Shown: in pieces, positions 1 to 11,100 of the stretch
Numbering within the stretch: the stretch's first letter is position 1
How the letters are laid out: the number at the start of each line of letters is the position of its first letter
Assembly (NCBI RefSeq): GCF_002072105.2
Contig: NZ_MTBC01000006.1
Coordinates: 176,454 to 240,453 of the forward strand
Direction of reading: 5' to 3'
Length of the DNA stretch: 64,000 bases
Source of the DNA: Croceivirga radicis
GTDB taxonomy: Bacteria > Bacteroidota > Bacteroidia > Flavobacteriales > Flavobacteriaceae
Notes under the pieces: model-generated
The model's database searches: none
Seen by the model: only the letters and a program-made list of their open reading frames with translations
What the model was told of the DNA's origin: nothing
Translations under genes and position numbers: made by a program

Positions 1-1800
1 AATATAGGGCGAACGTAAAATACGATCCCAGCTCCATTTTTGATTAATAGGTCTTTCGGTCTTATCCAACTCGGTCACTGGCATTAATTCTTTATCCAAG
101 AAACCGTCTTGTTGCAAATACACATCGTGGGTTTCAGAATAAGGAAAATACATATTGCTTGCTACCTTTTTCCAATCGTCTAGCTCTGCATCGGTTAATT
201 TGGTGTGGCCAATAATACGTTGGTAATCTTCAGAATATCCGTCTTTTACTTTTTGTATCTGTTCCAAACAATAATCTATGCACCATTTTGCCAAGTAGTT
301 GGTGTACCAATTGTTGTTTACATTATTCTCATATTCATTTGGACCTGTTACGCCCAAAATCATGTATTTGTTCTTATGGGTAGAATAGTTAGCCCTTTGG
401 TGCCAGAAACGTGCTATACCAATTAACACCTCTAGCCCCATTTCTGGTATGTAACTATAATCTCCCGTAAACCTGTAGTAGTTATAAATTGCGAAAGCAA
501 TGGCACCATTCCTGTGGATTTCCTCAAAGGTAATTTCCCACTCATTATGGCATTCCTCACCATTCATTGTTACCATAGGATAGAGGGCGGCACCATTAGA
601 AAAACCAAGTTTTTCAGCATTTTCTATGGCTTTCTCCAAATGATCGTAACGATACTTTAATAAATTACGGGCTACCGTTTCGTTCTTAGTAGTCATATAA
701 AACGGCAAACAATACGCTTCTGTATCCCAATAGGTACTTCCTCCATATTTTTCACCAGTGAATCCTTTTGGTCCAATATTTAGTCTAGAATCTGTACCTA
801 GATAAGTTTGGTTTAGTTGAAAAATATTAAAACGTATTCCCTGTTGAGCCTTCACATCACCCTCAATTGTAATGTCACTCATTTCCCAAATCTTAGCCCA
901 TTCCTCTTTTTGGCGTTGTAACAAGCCTTCAAAACCAATAGAATCTGCCGCTGCAAGGGTTTGCTTAGCAGCTGCTATTAATTGCGATTTATCATGGTTT
1001 CTTGAAACGGTATAACCGCCATACTTTGTTATTAGAATTGTATCATTGGCATTGGCCTCAAATTCGTATTCTAAAACCGCCTGTTTTTCTTCTTCTCTAG
1101 AATTGGTAATAGAAACGGGTTGCCCATTCTTAGTTACCGTACTAGACATAAAAGTACAGGTGTTAAAATTGGTCTTTAATGTATGCGCCTCTATAAAAGC
1201 GGTATTGTCTTGAACAGAAACATTGGTGGTTTCCCAAAACTTATCGTCCCAATTGGTATCTCTATTGGTTATTCCACTATCCAAGTAAGGAGTTATCTTA
1301 ATGGCTACTGCCTTATTTTTAGGCGTTATACTATAAGCTATTGCACCTAACTCGTCCAAAGCAATACTTAAAAAACGAGTTACGGATACAGCTACTTCTA
1401 CATTGTTCTTGGTAACGGCATTAAAGCTACGTTTATACCAGCCTTCTTTCATGTTTAGCTCCCTTTTAAAATCGTTTACCGATTTACAAGTAGCCAAATC
1501 CAACTTTTCGCCATCCAATGTTATACCAATCCCAATCCAGCTTGGCGCATTTAAAACCTTTGCAAAATATTCTGGGTAACCGTTTTTCCACCAACCAACT
1601 TTTGTTTTGTCTGGATAATAAACACCGGCTATGTAACTACCTTGGAATGTTTCGCCTGAATAGTCTTCTTCAAAATTAGCTCGTTGCCCCATGGCACCGT
1701 TACCTATACTAAAAAGACTCTCAGAAGATTGCACTCGTTCTGCATCAAAACCTTCTTCTATAATAGACCAAGGATTTGGTATAATATAATCTTGATTCAT
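1..1800 (-). CDS. GH65 disaccharide phosphorylase/hydrolase (partial, C-terminus beyond left edge)
   Basis: The frame is open from an ATG at 1798-1800 down to base 1, giving the first 600 residues (start MNQDYIIPNPWSIIEEGFD). Glycoside hydrolase family 65 enzymes phosphorolyse alpha-glucosides such as maltose, kojibiose, nigerose or trehalose in the cytoplasm. The N-terminal beta-sandwich type sequence (SIGNGAMGQRANFEEDYSGET) and the catalytic-domain motif GVTGPNEYENN are visible. The Glu of GPNEYE is residue 489 and lies where the family's general acid is expected. No signal peptide is seen, so it is cytoplasmic. About 150 C-terminal residues should lie outside the window. It sits 26 bp downstream of the LacI-type gene on the same strand, so co-transcription is likely. 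The family is clear; the exact disaccharide cannot be told from sequence. Confidence 0.88.
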   Translation of the reverse strand, partial: MNQDYIIPNPWSIIEEGFDAERVQSSESLFSIGNGAMGQRANFEEDYSGETFQGSYIAGVYYPDKTKVGWWKNGYPEYFAKVLNAPSWIGIGITLDGEKLDLATCKSVNDFKRELNMKEGWYKRSFNAVTKNNVEVAVSVTRFLSIALDELGAIAYSITPKNKAVAIKITPYLDSGITNRDTNWDDKFWETTNVSVQDNTAFIEAHTLKTNFNTCTFMSSTVTKNGQPVSITNSREEEKQAVLEYEFEANANDTILITKYGGYTVSRNHDKSQLIAAAKQTLAAADSIGFEGLLQRQKEEWAKIWEMSDITIEGDVKAQQGIRFNIFQLNQTYLGTDSRLNIGPKGFTGEKYGGSTYWDTEAYCLPFYMTTKNETVARNLLKYRYDHLEKAIENAEKLGFSNGAALYPMVTMNGEECHNEWEITFEEIHRNGAIAFAIYNYYRFTGDYSYIPEMGLEVLIGIARFWHQRANYSTHKNKYMILGVTGPNEYENNVNNNWYTNYLAKWCIDYCLEQIQKVKDGYSEDYQRIIGHTKLTDAELDDWKKVASNMYFPYSETHDVYLQQDGFLDKELMPVTELDKTERPINQKWSWDRILRSPYI

Positions 1801-1826
1801 GTTAAGCTAAGTTTAGTGAGGCAAAC

Positions 1827-2849
1827 TTAGTTAATTGTAGAATCCCGTTCAATTAATGTGGGTTGTAAAATTTTAGTTTGGAAAGGAAATTCATCATCTG
1901 ACTCATCCTCTATTCGTTTAATTAACATTCTAGCGGCCGTTTCTCCCATAAGCTCACCATGCTGTGCAATTGCGGTAAGGGATGGGTTGGCATATTTGGA
2001 TAAGAGACCGTCTGTGAAACCTATTACAGAAACATCTTGTGGTATTTTTTTACCTGTTTCTTTGGCCACCTTCATTCCAAAGACAGCAAAAATTTCGTTT
2101 ACACATATAATGGCATCGTAATCTGCTTTGGTAAGAAATTCACGGATTATGCCCTCTTCCATTTCCATGGTAGGCATTTTTAAAATGTTTTTCTCTAGAT
2201 AAGGAATACCTAAATCTTTGTGAGCCCGTATAAAACCCTTGGTCCTTTCCGTACCAACGCTTAAATAATCATCTACGGTAATTAAAGCAATTTTACGTTT
2301 ACCTTGGTTAAGTAACTTTTTGGTAGCCTCGTAAGCTCCTAATTGATCATCTATAATCACTTTATCACAATCTACAGATTGTGTTACCCGATCAAACAAT
2401 ACCAAAGGAATACCTTGATCTGTAACTTCTTTTAAATGATTATAATCTTTCTTTTGTTGTGTCTCTGAAGATAAAGACATAATAAAGCCATCAATACTAC
2501 CATTGGCAAGCATTTCCATATTGATCACCTCTTTATCAAAAGACTCATCGGATAAGCAAACAATAACGTTATAGCCTTTGCTGTTCGCTTCCTTTTCTAC
2601 CCCACTTATGACGGTAGTAAAAAAATGATGCACAATATCTGGAATAATAACACCAATATTCTTTGTACGCTTATTCTTTAAACTAACCGCGATATTGTTG
2701 GGCCTGTAGTTATACAGCTTGGCAAAAGCTTGGATTTTCTCTTTAGTGTCCCTGCTAATTTCCTCACTGTTCTTTAAAGCCTTTGAAACTGTAGAAATGG
2801 ATACTTCTAATTCTTTAGCTATATGCTTTAACGTTATCTTTCTTTTCAA
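1827..2849 (-). CDS. LacI/GalR-family transcriptional regulator (TTG start)
   Basis: A 340-residue LacI-family repressor. Residues 3-55 form the helix-turn-helix and hinge (ITLKHIAKELEVSISTVSKA), followed by a periplasmic-binding-protein-like sugar sensor domain (NIGVIIPDIVHHFFTTVISG, VIGFTDGLLSKYANPSLTAI). The first codon is TTG at 2847-2849. The reading frame upstream meets a stop within 12 codons and contains no ATG, so TTG is the best start and gives the usual family N-terminus. It lies between a GH65 gene on the same strand and a divergent SusC gene. LacI-type palindromes precede both SusC genes of the region, so I infer it senses a sugar and controls both modules and probably itself. 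Confidence 0.92.
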   Translation of the reverse strand: MKRKITLKHIAKELEVSISTVSKALKNSEEISRDTKEKIQAFAKLYNYRPNNIAVSLKNKRTKNIGVIIPDIVHHFFTTVISGVEKEANSKGYNVIVCLSDESFDKEVINMEMLANGSIDGFIMSLSSETQQKKDYNHLKEVTDQGIPLVLFDRVTQSVDCDKVIIDDQLGAYEATKKLLNQGKRKIALITVDDYLSVGTERTKGFIRAHKDLGIPYLEKNILKMPTMEMEEGIIREFLTKADYDAIICVNEIFAVFGMKVAKETGKKIPQDVSVIGFTDGLLSKYANPSLTAIAQHGELMGETAARMLIKRIEDESDDEFPFQTKILQPTLIERDSTIN

Positions 2850-3081
2850 CCCTAATATTGTATTACTATCCTGAATTTTCTAAAAGCCTTTTTTCTTAAC
2901 AAAAAGTAAGAGTAAGCTAAGCTTTGCAAATTACAAAATTCCTTAAACAAAGAACAACGTTTAAGGTTCAAACAAAATTTTACAATTAACAATATTATAC
3001 ATCCAAAACCTTTTCGTTTGAATTTTTTATAATTTTTAATATAAATTATTACCATATAATCATTTTGTTATATTTATTAAC

Positions 3082-3097
3082 ACGAAAACGTTTGCGA
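3082..3097 (+). promoter_or_regulatory. Putative LacI-type operator upstream of SusC module A
   Basis: The sequence acgaaaacgtttgcga is a near-palindrome with the central AAACGTTT typical of LacI-family operators. It is 94 bp upstream of the SusC start. The same site with the same left flank (TTTATT.ACACGAAA.CGTTT.CG) occurs at 13417-13432 ahead of the second SusC gene. The adjacent LacI-family gene is the obvious candidate ligand; binding is inferred. Confidence 0.65.
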
Positions 3098-3124
3098 GAC
3101 ACTTAACTGTTAAAAAGTATATTC

Positions 3125-3180
3125 TTTAACATTTATTTTATATATGTTTAAGTAATAATTAAAAATTAACTAAACTTTAA
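3125..3180 (+). promoter_or_regulatory. Conserved leader upstream of SusC, copy A
   Basis: Bases 3125-3151 are identical to 13460-13486. A second block, 3162-3180 (AAAATTAACTAAACTT core), is nearly identical to 13498-13516. Both copies end just ahead of a SusC start codon. The non-coding conservation suggests a promoter plus 5-prime untranslated leader copied with the SusC gene. No function is proven. Confidence 0.55.
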
Positions 3181-3190
3181 ATCAACTCTC

Positions 3191-6100
3191 ATGAAAATTA
3201 AACTGCTCAGGAGTTTGGTGCTTTTTTGTGCGTTTATTTGCGCAGGAAGTATCCAGGCTCAGACAATTTCCGGAACAGTTTCGGATTCTAGCGGCCCCTT
3301 GCCAGGAGCTAACGTGATTGAAAAAGGTACCACCAACGGGACACAAACTGATTTTGATGGAAATTATTCCATTACCGTAGGAGAAGGCGCCACTTTAATC
3401 TTTAGCTATGTGGGCTACAAAACACAAGAAGTTGTTGTAGGTAGCCAAACCAACATTAGCTTAACCTTAAGTGAAGATGCAGCCGCACTTGATGAAGTGG
3501 TGGTAACTGGTTACTCTGTACAAACACGGGGAGATCTTACTGGGTCTGTAGCTAGTGTTGACATTTCAGAAGCCACCAAAACACCTATTGTAAATGCGGC
3601 AGAAGCGCTACAAGGTAGAGTATCCGGTGTTACCATCACCAACAATGGAGCTCCTGGAGCCACCCCAGTTGTTAGAGTACGTGGCTTTGGTACTGGTAAT
3701 AGTAATGACCCATTGTACATCATTGACGGTGTACAAACCGATGATGCCAGTATTTTAAATTCTATAAATCCGGCAGACATTGAACAGATGAACGTACTAA
3801 AGGATGGTGCCGCGGCCATTTATGGAGCAAGGGCGTCTAATGGTGTAGTAATTATTACCACTAAAGGCGGCGGCTACAACATGGATTCTGCTAAGGTTTC
3901 TTTAGACATGTACACTGGCTTTTCAGTTGCTGCAAATTTGCCAGAGCTTTTAGATACGGAACAACATGGCCAAATGATTTGGCAGAGTATTTTAAATGAC
4001 GGTGGAACGCCTACACATCCGCAATATGGAGATGGTCCAAACCCAGTAACACCTACAACGTTGCAAAGAGCACCAGTTAGCGCTACCGTAAAACCAGGTG
4101 GTGGCACAGATTGGTTAGACGAGCTTTATAGAACTGCTATTACCCAAAACGCCTCCATTACATTTGAAAATGGAAATGAAAAATCTAAGGTATTATTTTC
4201 AGCAGGGTATTTAAACAGACAAGGTATCCAAATTGCTACCGGCTTTAAAAGAGGCTCGGTTAGGTTGAACTCTGAATTTAAAATTGGTGATAGAATTAGA
4301 GTTGGAGAACATGCAAATATTTCTTTTGACAGAATAGGTGGCGGACAATCTTGGTACAATTTTGCCACAAGAATGTCTCCATTGGTTCCTGTTTTTGATG
4401 ACGAGGGCAACTATGCCGGAAATTACAGTAATGATACCGGCCTATCCAATCCAAACAATCCAATTGCCGAAGCCAACAGACAAGCAGACGATTTTAATAA
4501 AACACTCCGCGTTTTTGGTGATATCTACGCCACATTAGATATTATGGATGGGTTACAATTTAAAACCTCTATAGGTGGATCAATTAGAGCATATAACGAC
4601 AGAAGGTTTAGACCTTTAATTCCTGAGTCTTCTGAACCAATTGCAACGAATACCTTAAGAGAAGCGGACCAAGACACGTACGAGTGGGTTTGGACCAACA
4701 CTTTAAATTTCAACAAAAGTTTTGGTGATCATAGCATAAATGCATTAGCAGGTATTGAAGCCTTAAACGTGCATGGAAAAGGCAAGGAAATCTCAAGAAC
4801 CAATTATTTCTTTGAAACTCCAGAATATTATCTTCTAAGCAATGGTGGAGGCGCACCAAATGTATCTTACGCATATGACAACATGTCTTCATTATTTTCT
4901 TTATTTGGATCAGTTAACTACAATTATGCAGGCAAATATCTACTAACAGCCACAGTACGTCAAGATGAATCCTCAAGGTTTCTTGGAGATAACAAGAGTG
5001 ATGTCTTCCCATCCTTTAGTGCAGGTTGGGTAGCTAGTAATGAAGATTTCTGGCCACAAGACTTTTTTATAGACCGTTTTAAGCTTAAAGGGTCATGGGG
5101 TCAATTAGGAAACCAAACGTTACCAGTTAACAATCCTACTTCCAATATTTCCGTTTTAAGCGATCAATATGCGAATTACGTATTTACCGGAAGCGGTGGG
5201 GCCACACAGGGGGCAATATTAAATGCTGTTGGTAACCCCGATTTAAGATGGGAAACAAGTGAGACCACCAATTTTGGTGTTGAGTTAGGTTTTTTCAACG
5301 GAAAATTGAATTTAGCCGCAGAATATTTTACCATTAAAACCAAGGATTTAATTAATCAAGACGGGAGTCTTATAAGCTCTACAGCTATAGATGCCGCACC
5401 GCCTTATGTAAATTTAGGTTCTATAGAAAATAAAGGTATAGACGCAACCTTGAGCTTTGCAGACACCACTCCATCTGATTTTAGATATGGTATAGATATA
5501 AATTTCTCCTCATATAAAAACGAGGTAACAGAATTAATTAGTGCATTCCAAACAGGATTTGGCGGCTTTAGAACAACAGGAACTGTAACTAGAACACAAG
5601 AGGGCCAACCTATTTCTTCCTTTTACGGAAGAATTGTAGATGGCATATTCAATACGGCCGCAGAGGTGTCTAGCCATGCAAGTCAAGGCTTTGAGACCCC
5701 GGAAGATGGTGTTGGAAGGTTTAAGTACAGAGACATAAATAACGATGGGGTAATCAATGATGATGATAGAACGTTTATAGGATCACCACACCCAGATTTT
5801 ACCTATGGTGTAAACATTACCATGGGTTACAAAGGTTTTGATATGTCCGCATTTTTTCAAGGCTCTCAAGGAAATGAAATCTTTAACAACGATAAAGTAT
5901 ATACGGATTTCCCAACATTCTTTAATGCGAACAGAAGTATTAGAGTATTGGATTCATGGACTCCAGAAAATACGGACGCTAGCTTACCGGCTCTTAGCCA
6001 AAGTATAACCAACAATGAAGGTACCGCCAGTTCCTTCTTTGTGGAAGATGGTTCATACCTAAGACTAAAGAACCTACAAATTGGGTATACCTTTAACGAT

Positions 6101-6310
6101 GAGGTGTCTGATTTATTAGGTATGGATAGCGTTAGATTTTACCTCCAAGGAACAAATTTATTTACCATAACAGGGTATGACGGTATAGACCCAGAATTAA
6201 GACCAAGATTGTTAGATAACGGAGCTATCGACAACTTAACCATTGGTGTTTCTGACAACAACTATCCAGTTGCTTCTATTTATTCACTAGGTGTAAATCT
6301 TAAATTTTAA
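3191..6310 (+). CDS. SusC/RagA-type TonB-linked outer-membrane transporter, module A
   Basis: A 1039-residue outer-membrane nutrient importer. A signal peptide (about residues 1-23, ending IQAQ) is followed by a carboxypeptidase-regulatory-like domain (residues 24-95, TISGTVSDSSGPLPGANV), a TonB-box-like stretch (ALDEVVVTGY), a plug domain (NDPLYIIDGVQTDDASILNS, LKDGAAAIYGARASNGVVII) and a beta-barrel ending in aromatic F (SLGVNLKF). SusC proteins pair with a SusD lid, bind oligomers at the surface and import them using TonB energy. The SusD partner starts 4 bp downstream. Its first 100 residues closely match the second SusC at 13528, which points to duplication. The family is clear; the substrate is unknown, perhaps an alpha-glucoside given the nearby GH65 gene. 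Confidence 0.96.
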   Translation: MKIKLLRSLVLFCAFICAGSIQAQTISGTVSDSSGPLPGANVIEKGTTNGTQTDFDGNYSITVGEGATLIFSYVGYKTQEVVVGSQTNISLTLSEDAAALDEVVVTGYSVQTRGDLTGSVASVDISEATKTPIVNAAEALQGRVSGVTITNNGAPGATPVVRVRGFGTGNSNDPLYIIDGVQTDDASILNSINPADIEQMNVLKDGAAAIYGARASNGVVIITTKGGGYNMDSAKVSLDMYTGFSVAANLPELLDTEQHGQMIWQSILNDGGTPTHPQYGDGPNPVTPTTLQRAPVSATVKPGGGTDWLDELYRTAITQNASITFENGNEKSKVLFSAGYLNRQGIQIATGFKRGSVRLNSEFKIGDRIRVGEHANISFDRIGGGQSWYNFATRMSPLVPVFDDEGNYAGNYSNDTGLSNPNNPIAEANRQADDFNKTLRVFGDIYATLDIMDGLQFKTSIGGSIRAYNDRRFRPLIPESSEPIATNTLREADQDTYEWVWTNTLNFNKSFGDHSINALAGIEALNVHGKGKEISRTNYFFETPEYYLLSNGGGAPNVSYAYDNMSSLFSLFGSVNYNYAGKYLLTATVRQDESSRFLGDNKSDVFPSFSAGWVASNEDFWPQDFFIDRFKLKGSWGQLGNQTLPVNNPTSNISVLSDQYANYVFTGSGGATQGAILNAVGNPDLRWETSETTNFGVELGFFNGKLNLAAEYFTIKTKDLINQDGSLISSTAIDAAPPYVNLGSIENKGIDATLSFADTTPSDFRYGIDINFSSYKNEVTELISAFQTGFGGFRTTGTVTRTQEGQPISSFYGRIVDGIFNTAAEVSSHASQGFETPEDGVGRFKYRDINNDGVINDDDRTFIGSPHPDFTYGVNITMGYKGFDMSAFFQGSQGNEIFNNDKVYTDFPTFFNANRSIRVLDSWTPENTDASLPALSQSITNNEGTASSFFVEDGSYLRLKNLQIGYTFNDEVSDLLGMDSVRFYLQGTNLFTITGYDGIDPELRPRLLDNGAIDNLTIGVSDNNYPVASIYSLGVNLKF

Positions 6311-6313
6311 AAA

Positions 6314-8014
6314 ATGAAAAGGAAAATAATTTATTCATTAACAATGGCTTGCATGTTATTAGTAGCATGTAGTGATGATTTTACGGAAATTACGCCCACC
6401 GGTGCGCTTTCTGATGATGCCCTGCAAAACGCTACTGGGGTAGACTTAAAGCTCACAGCTGCTTATTCCGTTTTAGATGGTGAACGAATCAATAGGCAAG
6501 GTGAAGGTGTTGCTGCTGGAGGGGATAACTGGTGGACAGATGTTGTATCTGATGATGCACACAGAGGAAGTACCGATGGTGATAATACCGCCCTATTTCA
6601 AGTAGAAACTTTAGATTGGCAAACAGGTAACTCTTGGTTTTTAGGTAGATGGAGCGCTCTCTTTGGAGGTGTAAATAGATGTAACGCGGTTATAGACTTA
6701 ATTAACCAAATTCCTGATGGTGATTTTACCCAACAATTGGGCGAAGCACAATTCTTAAGAGGCTACTATAATTTTGAACTTCAAAAATTTTATGGAAATG
6801 TTCCGTTCATTTCGGTAGAAAATTTAGCCAATCAAGAATTCAACCAGCCTAACCCAGGCCCAATTTGGTCAGAAATTGAAGCCGATTTACAAGCTGCCAT
6901 AGATAATCTTGGAGATGAAGTTGTTGCTGGTAGAGCAAACGCATGGATCGCAAAAGCCTATTTGGGCAAAGCCTATTTGTACCAAGAAAAATGGGATCAA
7001 GCCTTACCCTTGCTAAAAGATGTAATTGACAACGGACCGTATGCATTAAATGCAGAATATGTAGATAATTTTAGATTAGCTGGTGAAAATGCTGCAGAGT
7101 CTATGTTTGCCATACAATTTGCTGCTGATGACGGACAATCTTACAACGGCAATGGAGCCGGAACGCTAAATTTCCCTGGTGGCGGTCCACTAGGAACCTG
7201 CTGTGGTTTTTACCAACCAACACAAGATTTGGTAAATGCCTATCAAACAGACGGTACTGGATTACCATTATTAGACACCTATGCAGATACAGATGTTGCC
7301 AATGATTATGGTATTAATAGCGCAGATCCGTTTACACCTCATACAGGACCACTAGATCCTAGATTAGACTATACCGTTTCCAGAAGAGGTATTGATTACA
7401 ATGGCTTTGGGGCTAACCCAGGGAAAGAGTGGATCAGAGCAACTTTTCAAGATATTTCTGGACCCTACCTACCTAAGAAAAATGTGTACCAAGCAGATGA
7501 AGTAGATGCACAAAGAGGTACTGGTGGATGGGGGTCAGACTGGTCTGGCATAAATTACAATATCCTTCGCTTTGCAGATGTTTTGTTAATGGCAGCAGAA
7601 GCAGCTGTAGAACAGTCTACACCAGATCTAGCATTAGCCTTAGACTATGTAAATCGAGTTAGAAACAGAGCAAAAAACATGACGTACGTTCAAGATACGG
7701 AAAGTGACGCCCCAGCGGCAAATTACCAAATTGAACCCTATACCAGTTTTACTGATCAAGCTTTTGCAAGAAAAGCTGTTCGATTTGAAAGAAGATTAGA
7801 ATTTGGAATGGAAGGCCATCGCTTATTTGATTTAAGAAGGTGGAACGTTGCCGAAGAAACTATTAATACTTATATAGAAAGAGAAGCAGAAGATATCTAT
7901 CTCTCAGACTATACTAGATTTGGCACCTATACGGATAAACACGACTTATTTCCGATTCCTGTTAACGCTATTGACCAAAGTGGTGGTGTTTTAACACAGA
8001 ATCCAGGTTACTAA
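6314..8014 (+). CDS. SusD/RagB-type nutrient-binding lipoprotein, module A
   Basis: A 566-residue surface lipoprotein that acts as the binding lid for its SusC partner. The N-terminus has a lipobox (MLLVAC, Cys19) followed by SDD. TPR-like helical repeats follow (LGEAQFLRGYYNFELQKFYG, ARANAWIAKAYLGKAYLYQ), then the typical C-terminal part (AVRFERRLEFGMEGHRLFDL, FPIPVNAIDQSGGVLTQNPGY). Length and order agree with the RagB/SusD family. It starts 4 bp after the SusC stop, so the two are co-transcribed. A perfect hairpin terminator follows at 8037. Confidence 0.96.
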   Translation: MKRKIIYSLTMACMLLVACSDDFTEITPTGALSDDALQNATGVDLKLTAAYSVLDGERINRQGEGVAAGGDNWWTDVVSDDAHRGSTDGDNTALFQVETLDWQTGNSWFLGRWSALFGGVNRCNAVIDLINQIPDGDFTQQLGEAQFLRGYYNFELQKFYGNVPFISVENLANQEFNQPNPGPIWSEIEADLQAAIDNLGDEVVAGRANAWIAKAYLGKAYLYQEKWDQALPLLKDVIDNGPYALNAEYVDNFRLAGENAAESMFAIQFAADDGQSYNGNGAGTLNFPGGGPLGTCCGFYQPTQDLVNAYQTDGTGLPLLDTYADTDVANDYGINSADPFTPHTGPLDPRLDYTVSRRGIDYNGFGANPGKEWIRATFQDISGPYLPKKNVYQADEVDAQRGTGGWGSDWSGINYNILRFADVLLMAAEAAVEQSTPDLALALDYVNRVRNRAKNMTYVQDTESDAPAANYQIEPYTSFTDQAFARKAVRFERRLEFGMEGHRLFDLRRWNVAEETINTYIEREAEDIYLSDYTRFGTYTDKHDLFPIPVNAIDQSGGVLTQNPGY

Positions 8015-8036
8015 TAACAACTGCAATTTTAAATTT

Positions 8037-8068
8037 ATACAAGGCGCAAATTGCGCCTTGTATTTTTT
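8037..8068 (+). terminator. Rho-independent terminator between SusD and FG-GAP lipoprotein (module A)
   Basis: A perfect 11-bp stem (ATACAAGGCGC, 8037-8047, paired with GCGCCTTGTAT, 8053-8063) with a 5-base loop is followed by a T tract. It lies 22 bp after the SusD stop and before the FG-GAP gene on the same strand. It probably ends most SusC-SusD transcripts. Module B has the same arrangement. Confidence 0.85.
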
Positions 8069-8182
8069 AGAGGATTCTCACCTTGATTAATTGTTATTCA
8101 AAACTTATCTTCAATCTTGATATAGCATTAGAACACGTACCAAATATTAACTAAATATTACAACCAACGCCAACAATCTATA

Positions 8183-11100
8183 ATGCGACCATTATTAATT
8201 ACCCTTATTTTTCTAGCTACCTTAAGCACCTCCTGTAGTAACAAAAACAAAACGCTATTTAAGGTATTACCTGCATCCAAAACCGGAATCTATTTTAATA
8301 ATAAAATCACGGAAACCGATAGCTTCAATATCATTACCAGTGAGTATATTTTCAATGGAGGCGGTGTAGCTTCTGGGGATTTTAATAATGATGGGTTGCC
8401 AGATATTTTCTTTTCGGGAAACCAAGTACCCAACAAACTTTACCTAAACAAAGGCAATCTTAAATTTGAAGACATTTCTGAAAAAGCAGGTATACAAGCA
8501 CAAAATAGTTGGAATACAGGCGTAGCCGTAGTAGACATCAATAGCGATGGTTGGCTAGATATTTATGTATGTTCTGCTATGCTTCCTACAGACAATGAAA
8601 AAAAGAACAAACTTTTTGTTAATCAAGGAACAGACAATTCTGGGGTTCCAGTGTTTAAAGAGGAGGCCGAAGCCTATGGTATTGCGGGGAAACACAATAG
8701 TATGAACGCTACATTTTTTGACTACGACAAGGATGGCCTATTGGATTTATATGTATTAAACAATGTGGATATCCATGTACTGCCAGCGCACTATAGAGAA
8801 AAAATAATTGACGGTTCCTCTCTTAGTAATGATAAGCTTTACCGGAATAATGGTAATGGCACTTTTACTGATGTAACGTTGAAAGCGGGTATTGTATATG
8901 AAGGTTATGGTTTGGGGTTAGCCATATCTGATATTAATTATGATGGTTGGCCAGATATATATGTAAGCAACGACTACCTTACCAATGATTTACTTTACAT
9001 CAACAACCAAGATGGTACGTTTTCTAATAACATAAGTGATTTTATTAAACATCAGAGTAAATTTTCCATGGGCTCAGATATTGCGGATTATGACAACGAT
9101 GGGCTGGTAGACATAATTACTCTAGACATGTTGGGAGAAACCAACGAACGTCTTAAAACTACAATTCCAAACAATAAATACACCGGTTACATTTTAAATG
9201 AAAAATTTGGCTATGATTATCAATACATGCGAAATATGCTTCAAAAGGGTAATGGCGCGGACCTACCTTTTAGCGAAGTTGGCTTAATGGCTGGTGTAGC
9301 CAAAACCGACTGGAGCTGGTCTCCCCTTTTTGCAGACATGGATAACGATGGCCATAAAGACCTCTTAATAACCAACGGTTTTCCTAGAGACATTACCGAT
9401 TTGGATTTTGGGGAATTTAAATTTAACGTAAGCCGATATTTAACACCTGTTCAAATTTTAGATAGTATACCTACTATTAAGATACCAAACTATGCCTACA
9501 AAAACATTGGCGAAAACAAGTTTAATGATGTTGGCCGCAATTGGGGATTAGATATTCCATCTTTTTCAAATGGGGCCGTATTCTCAGATTTAGACTTAGA
9601 TGGAGATTTAGACTACATAGTCAATAATATTAATGATGAAGCATTTCTTTTTGAAAACAAATCTGATAAAATACCTAATCCCAACAATTACCTTTCTATC
9701 AATTTAAAGGGACCAAAAGCAAATCCTCTGGGTATTGGTTCAAAATTGGCGTTATGGTATGGTAATGGAAAAATGCAAATTAAAGAGCAATACCTTTCTA
9801 GAGGGTACATGTCTTCCGTAGACCCTACCCTTGTTTTTGGAATTGGCTACGAAGTAGCTATTGATAGTTTGGAAATTATATGGCCAGATGGCAAACATCA
9901 AACTGTCCGCACTCCAAAATCAAATAATTCTATCACCCTAAAACATTTGGATGCTAAAGTTATAGATAGATCTAAGTCTCACTTCCCTTTTAAACCTGCA
10001 AAAAATACAGCAACTTTATTTAATGATGTTACAGATGAAATAACAAATGGGTTTATTCATGAAGAATTAGATATTGTAGACTACAACGTACAAAGAATAC
10101 TACCTCATAAATTAACTCAAAACGGTCCTTCATTAGCTAAAGGCGACATTAATGGTGATGGTTTGGAAGATTTTATAGTAGGTAGTTCTTCTGGGTATTC
10201 TCCAACTATTTTCTTTCAAACCAGTACAAGTAGCTTTACCCAAAAAAAGCTTTTTAGTTTGGAGGAGGATAAAAAATACGAGGAAGAAAGCCTGGTATTG
10301 TTTGATTTGGAAAACGATGGTGATTTAGACTTGTACCTAGTTTCTGGCAGTAATGAATTTCAACCCAATAGCATTTATTATAAAGACAGATTATTAATTA
10401 ACGATGGTAATGGAAATTTCAATATTTCACAAAACTATATACCTGAAATTTCCTCTAGCGGCTCTATAGCCATAGCCAACGATTTTGATAGCGATGGATT
10501 CACCGATATTTTTATCGGGGGTAGAACACCTTTTGGAAAATACCCCATGGCAGACCAAAGCTTTCTACTGAAAAACGATAAGGGAAAACTAAAGGATGTT
10601 ACCGAAGAAATAGCGCCAGAGTTAAAACATATAGGAATGGTAACCGATGCCATATGGGAAGACGTAAATGGAGACACTACTTTAGATTTGATTCTTGTTG
10701 GCGAATTAATGCCCGTTACCATTTTTATTAATGAAAATTCAAAATTCAGAAAACTAGAACAGACAGGTTTAGAGCAATATAAAGGTTGGTGGGAAAGTAT
10801 TGCGGCAGGGGACTTTGACAATGATGGGGACGTTGATTTTGTAATAGGAAATTTGGGTGAAAATAACTTTTACCAACCATCTCAAAAAAATCCAATTACT
10901 GTAATCGCAAAAGATTTTGACAAAAATGGAACCATAGACCCGGTAATGTTTGCCCATTTTAGACCAACATATAAAGACACGAATACAAAAGCGTTTCCCG
11001 TAAATTTTTGGGGTGATCTTTATGGTCAAAGTCCGCTTTTTAGATCAAAGTTCAATTCATATAAAACCTATTCTAGGGCAACGATAGATTCTCTTTTCAA

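Larger units (their letters stand above)
2850..3190. promoter_or_regulatory. Divergent intergenic region between lacI-type gene and first SusC gene
   Basis: This 341-bp stretch has no credible gene. It is very AT-rich and must hold promoters for the minus-strand lacI-GH65 pair and the plus-strand SusC-SusD genes. The right half contains a LacI-type palindrome (3082-3097) and a leader (3125-3180) that is nearly repeated ahead of the second SusC gene. I could not place a convincing Bacteroidota -33/-7 pair by eye. Confidence 0.6.
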
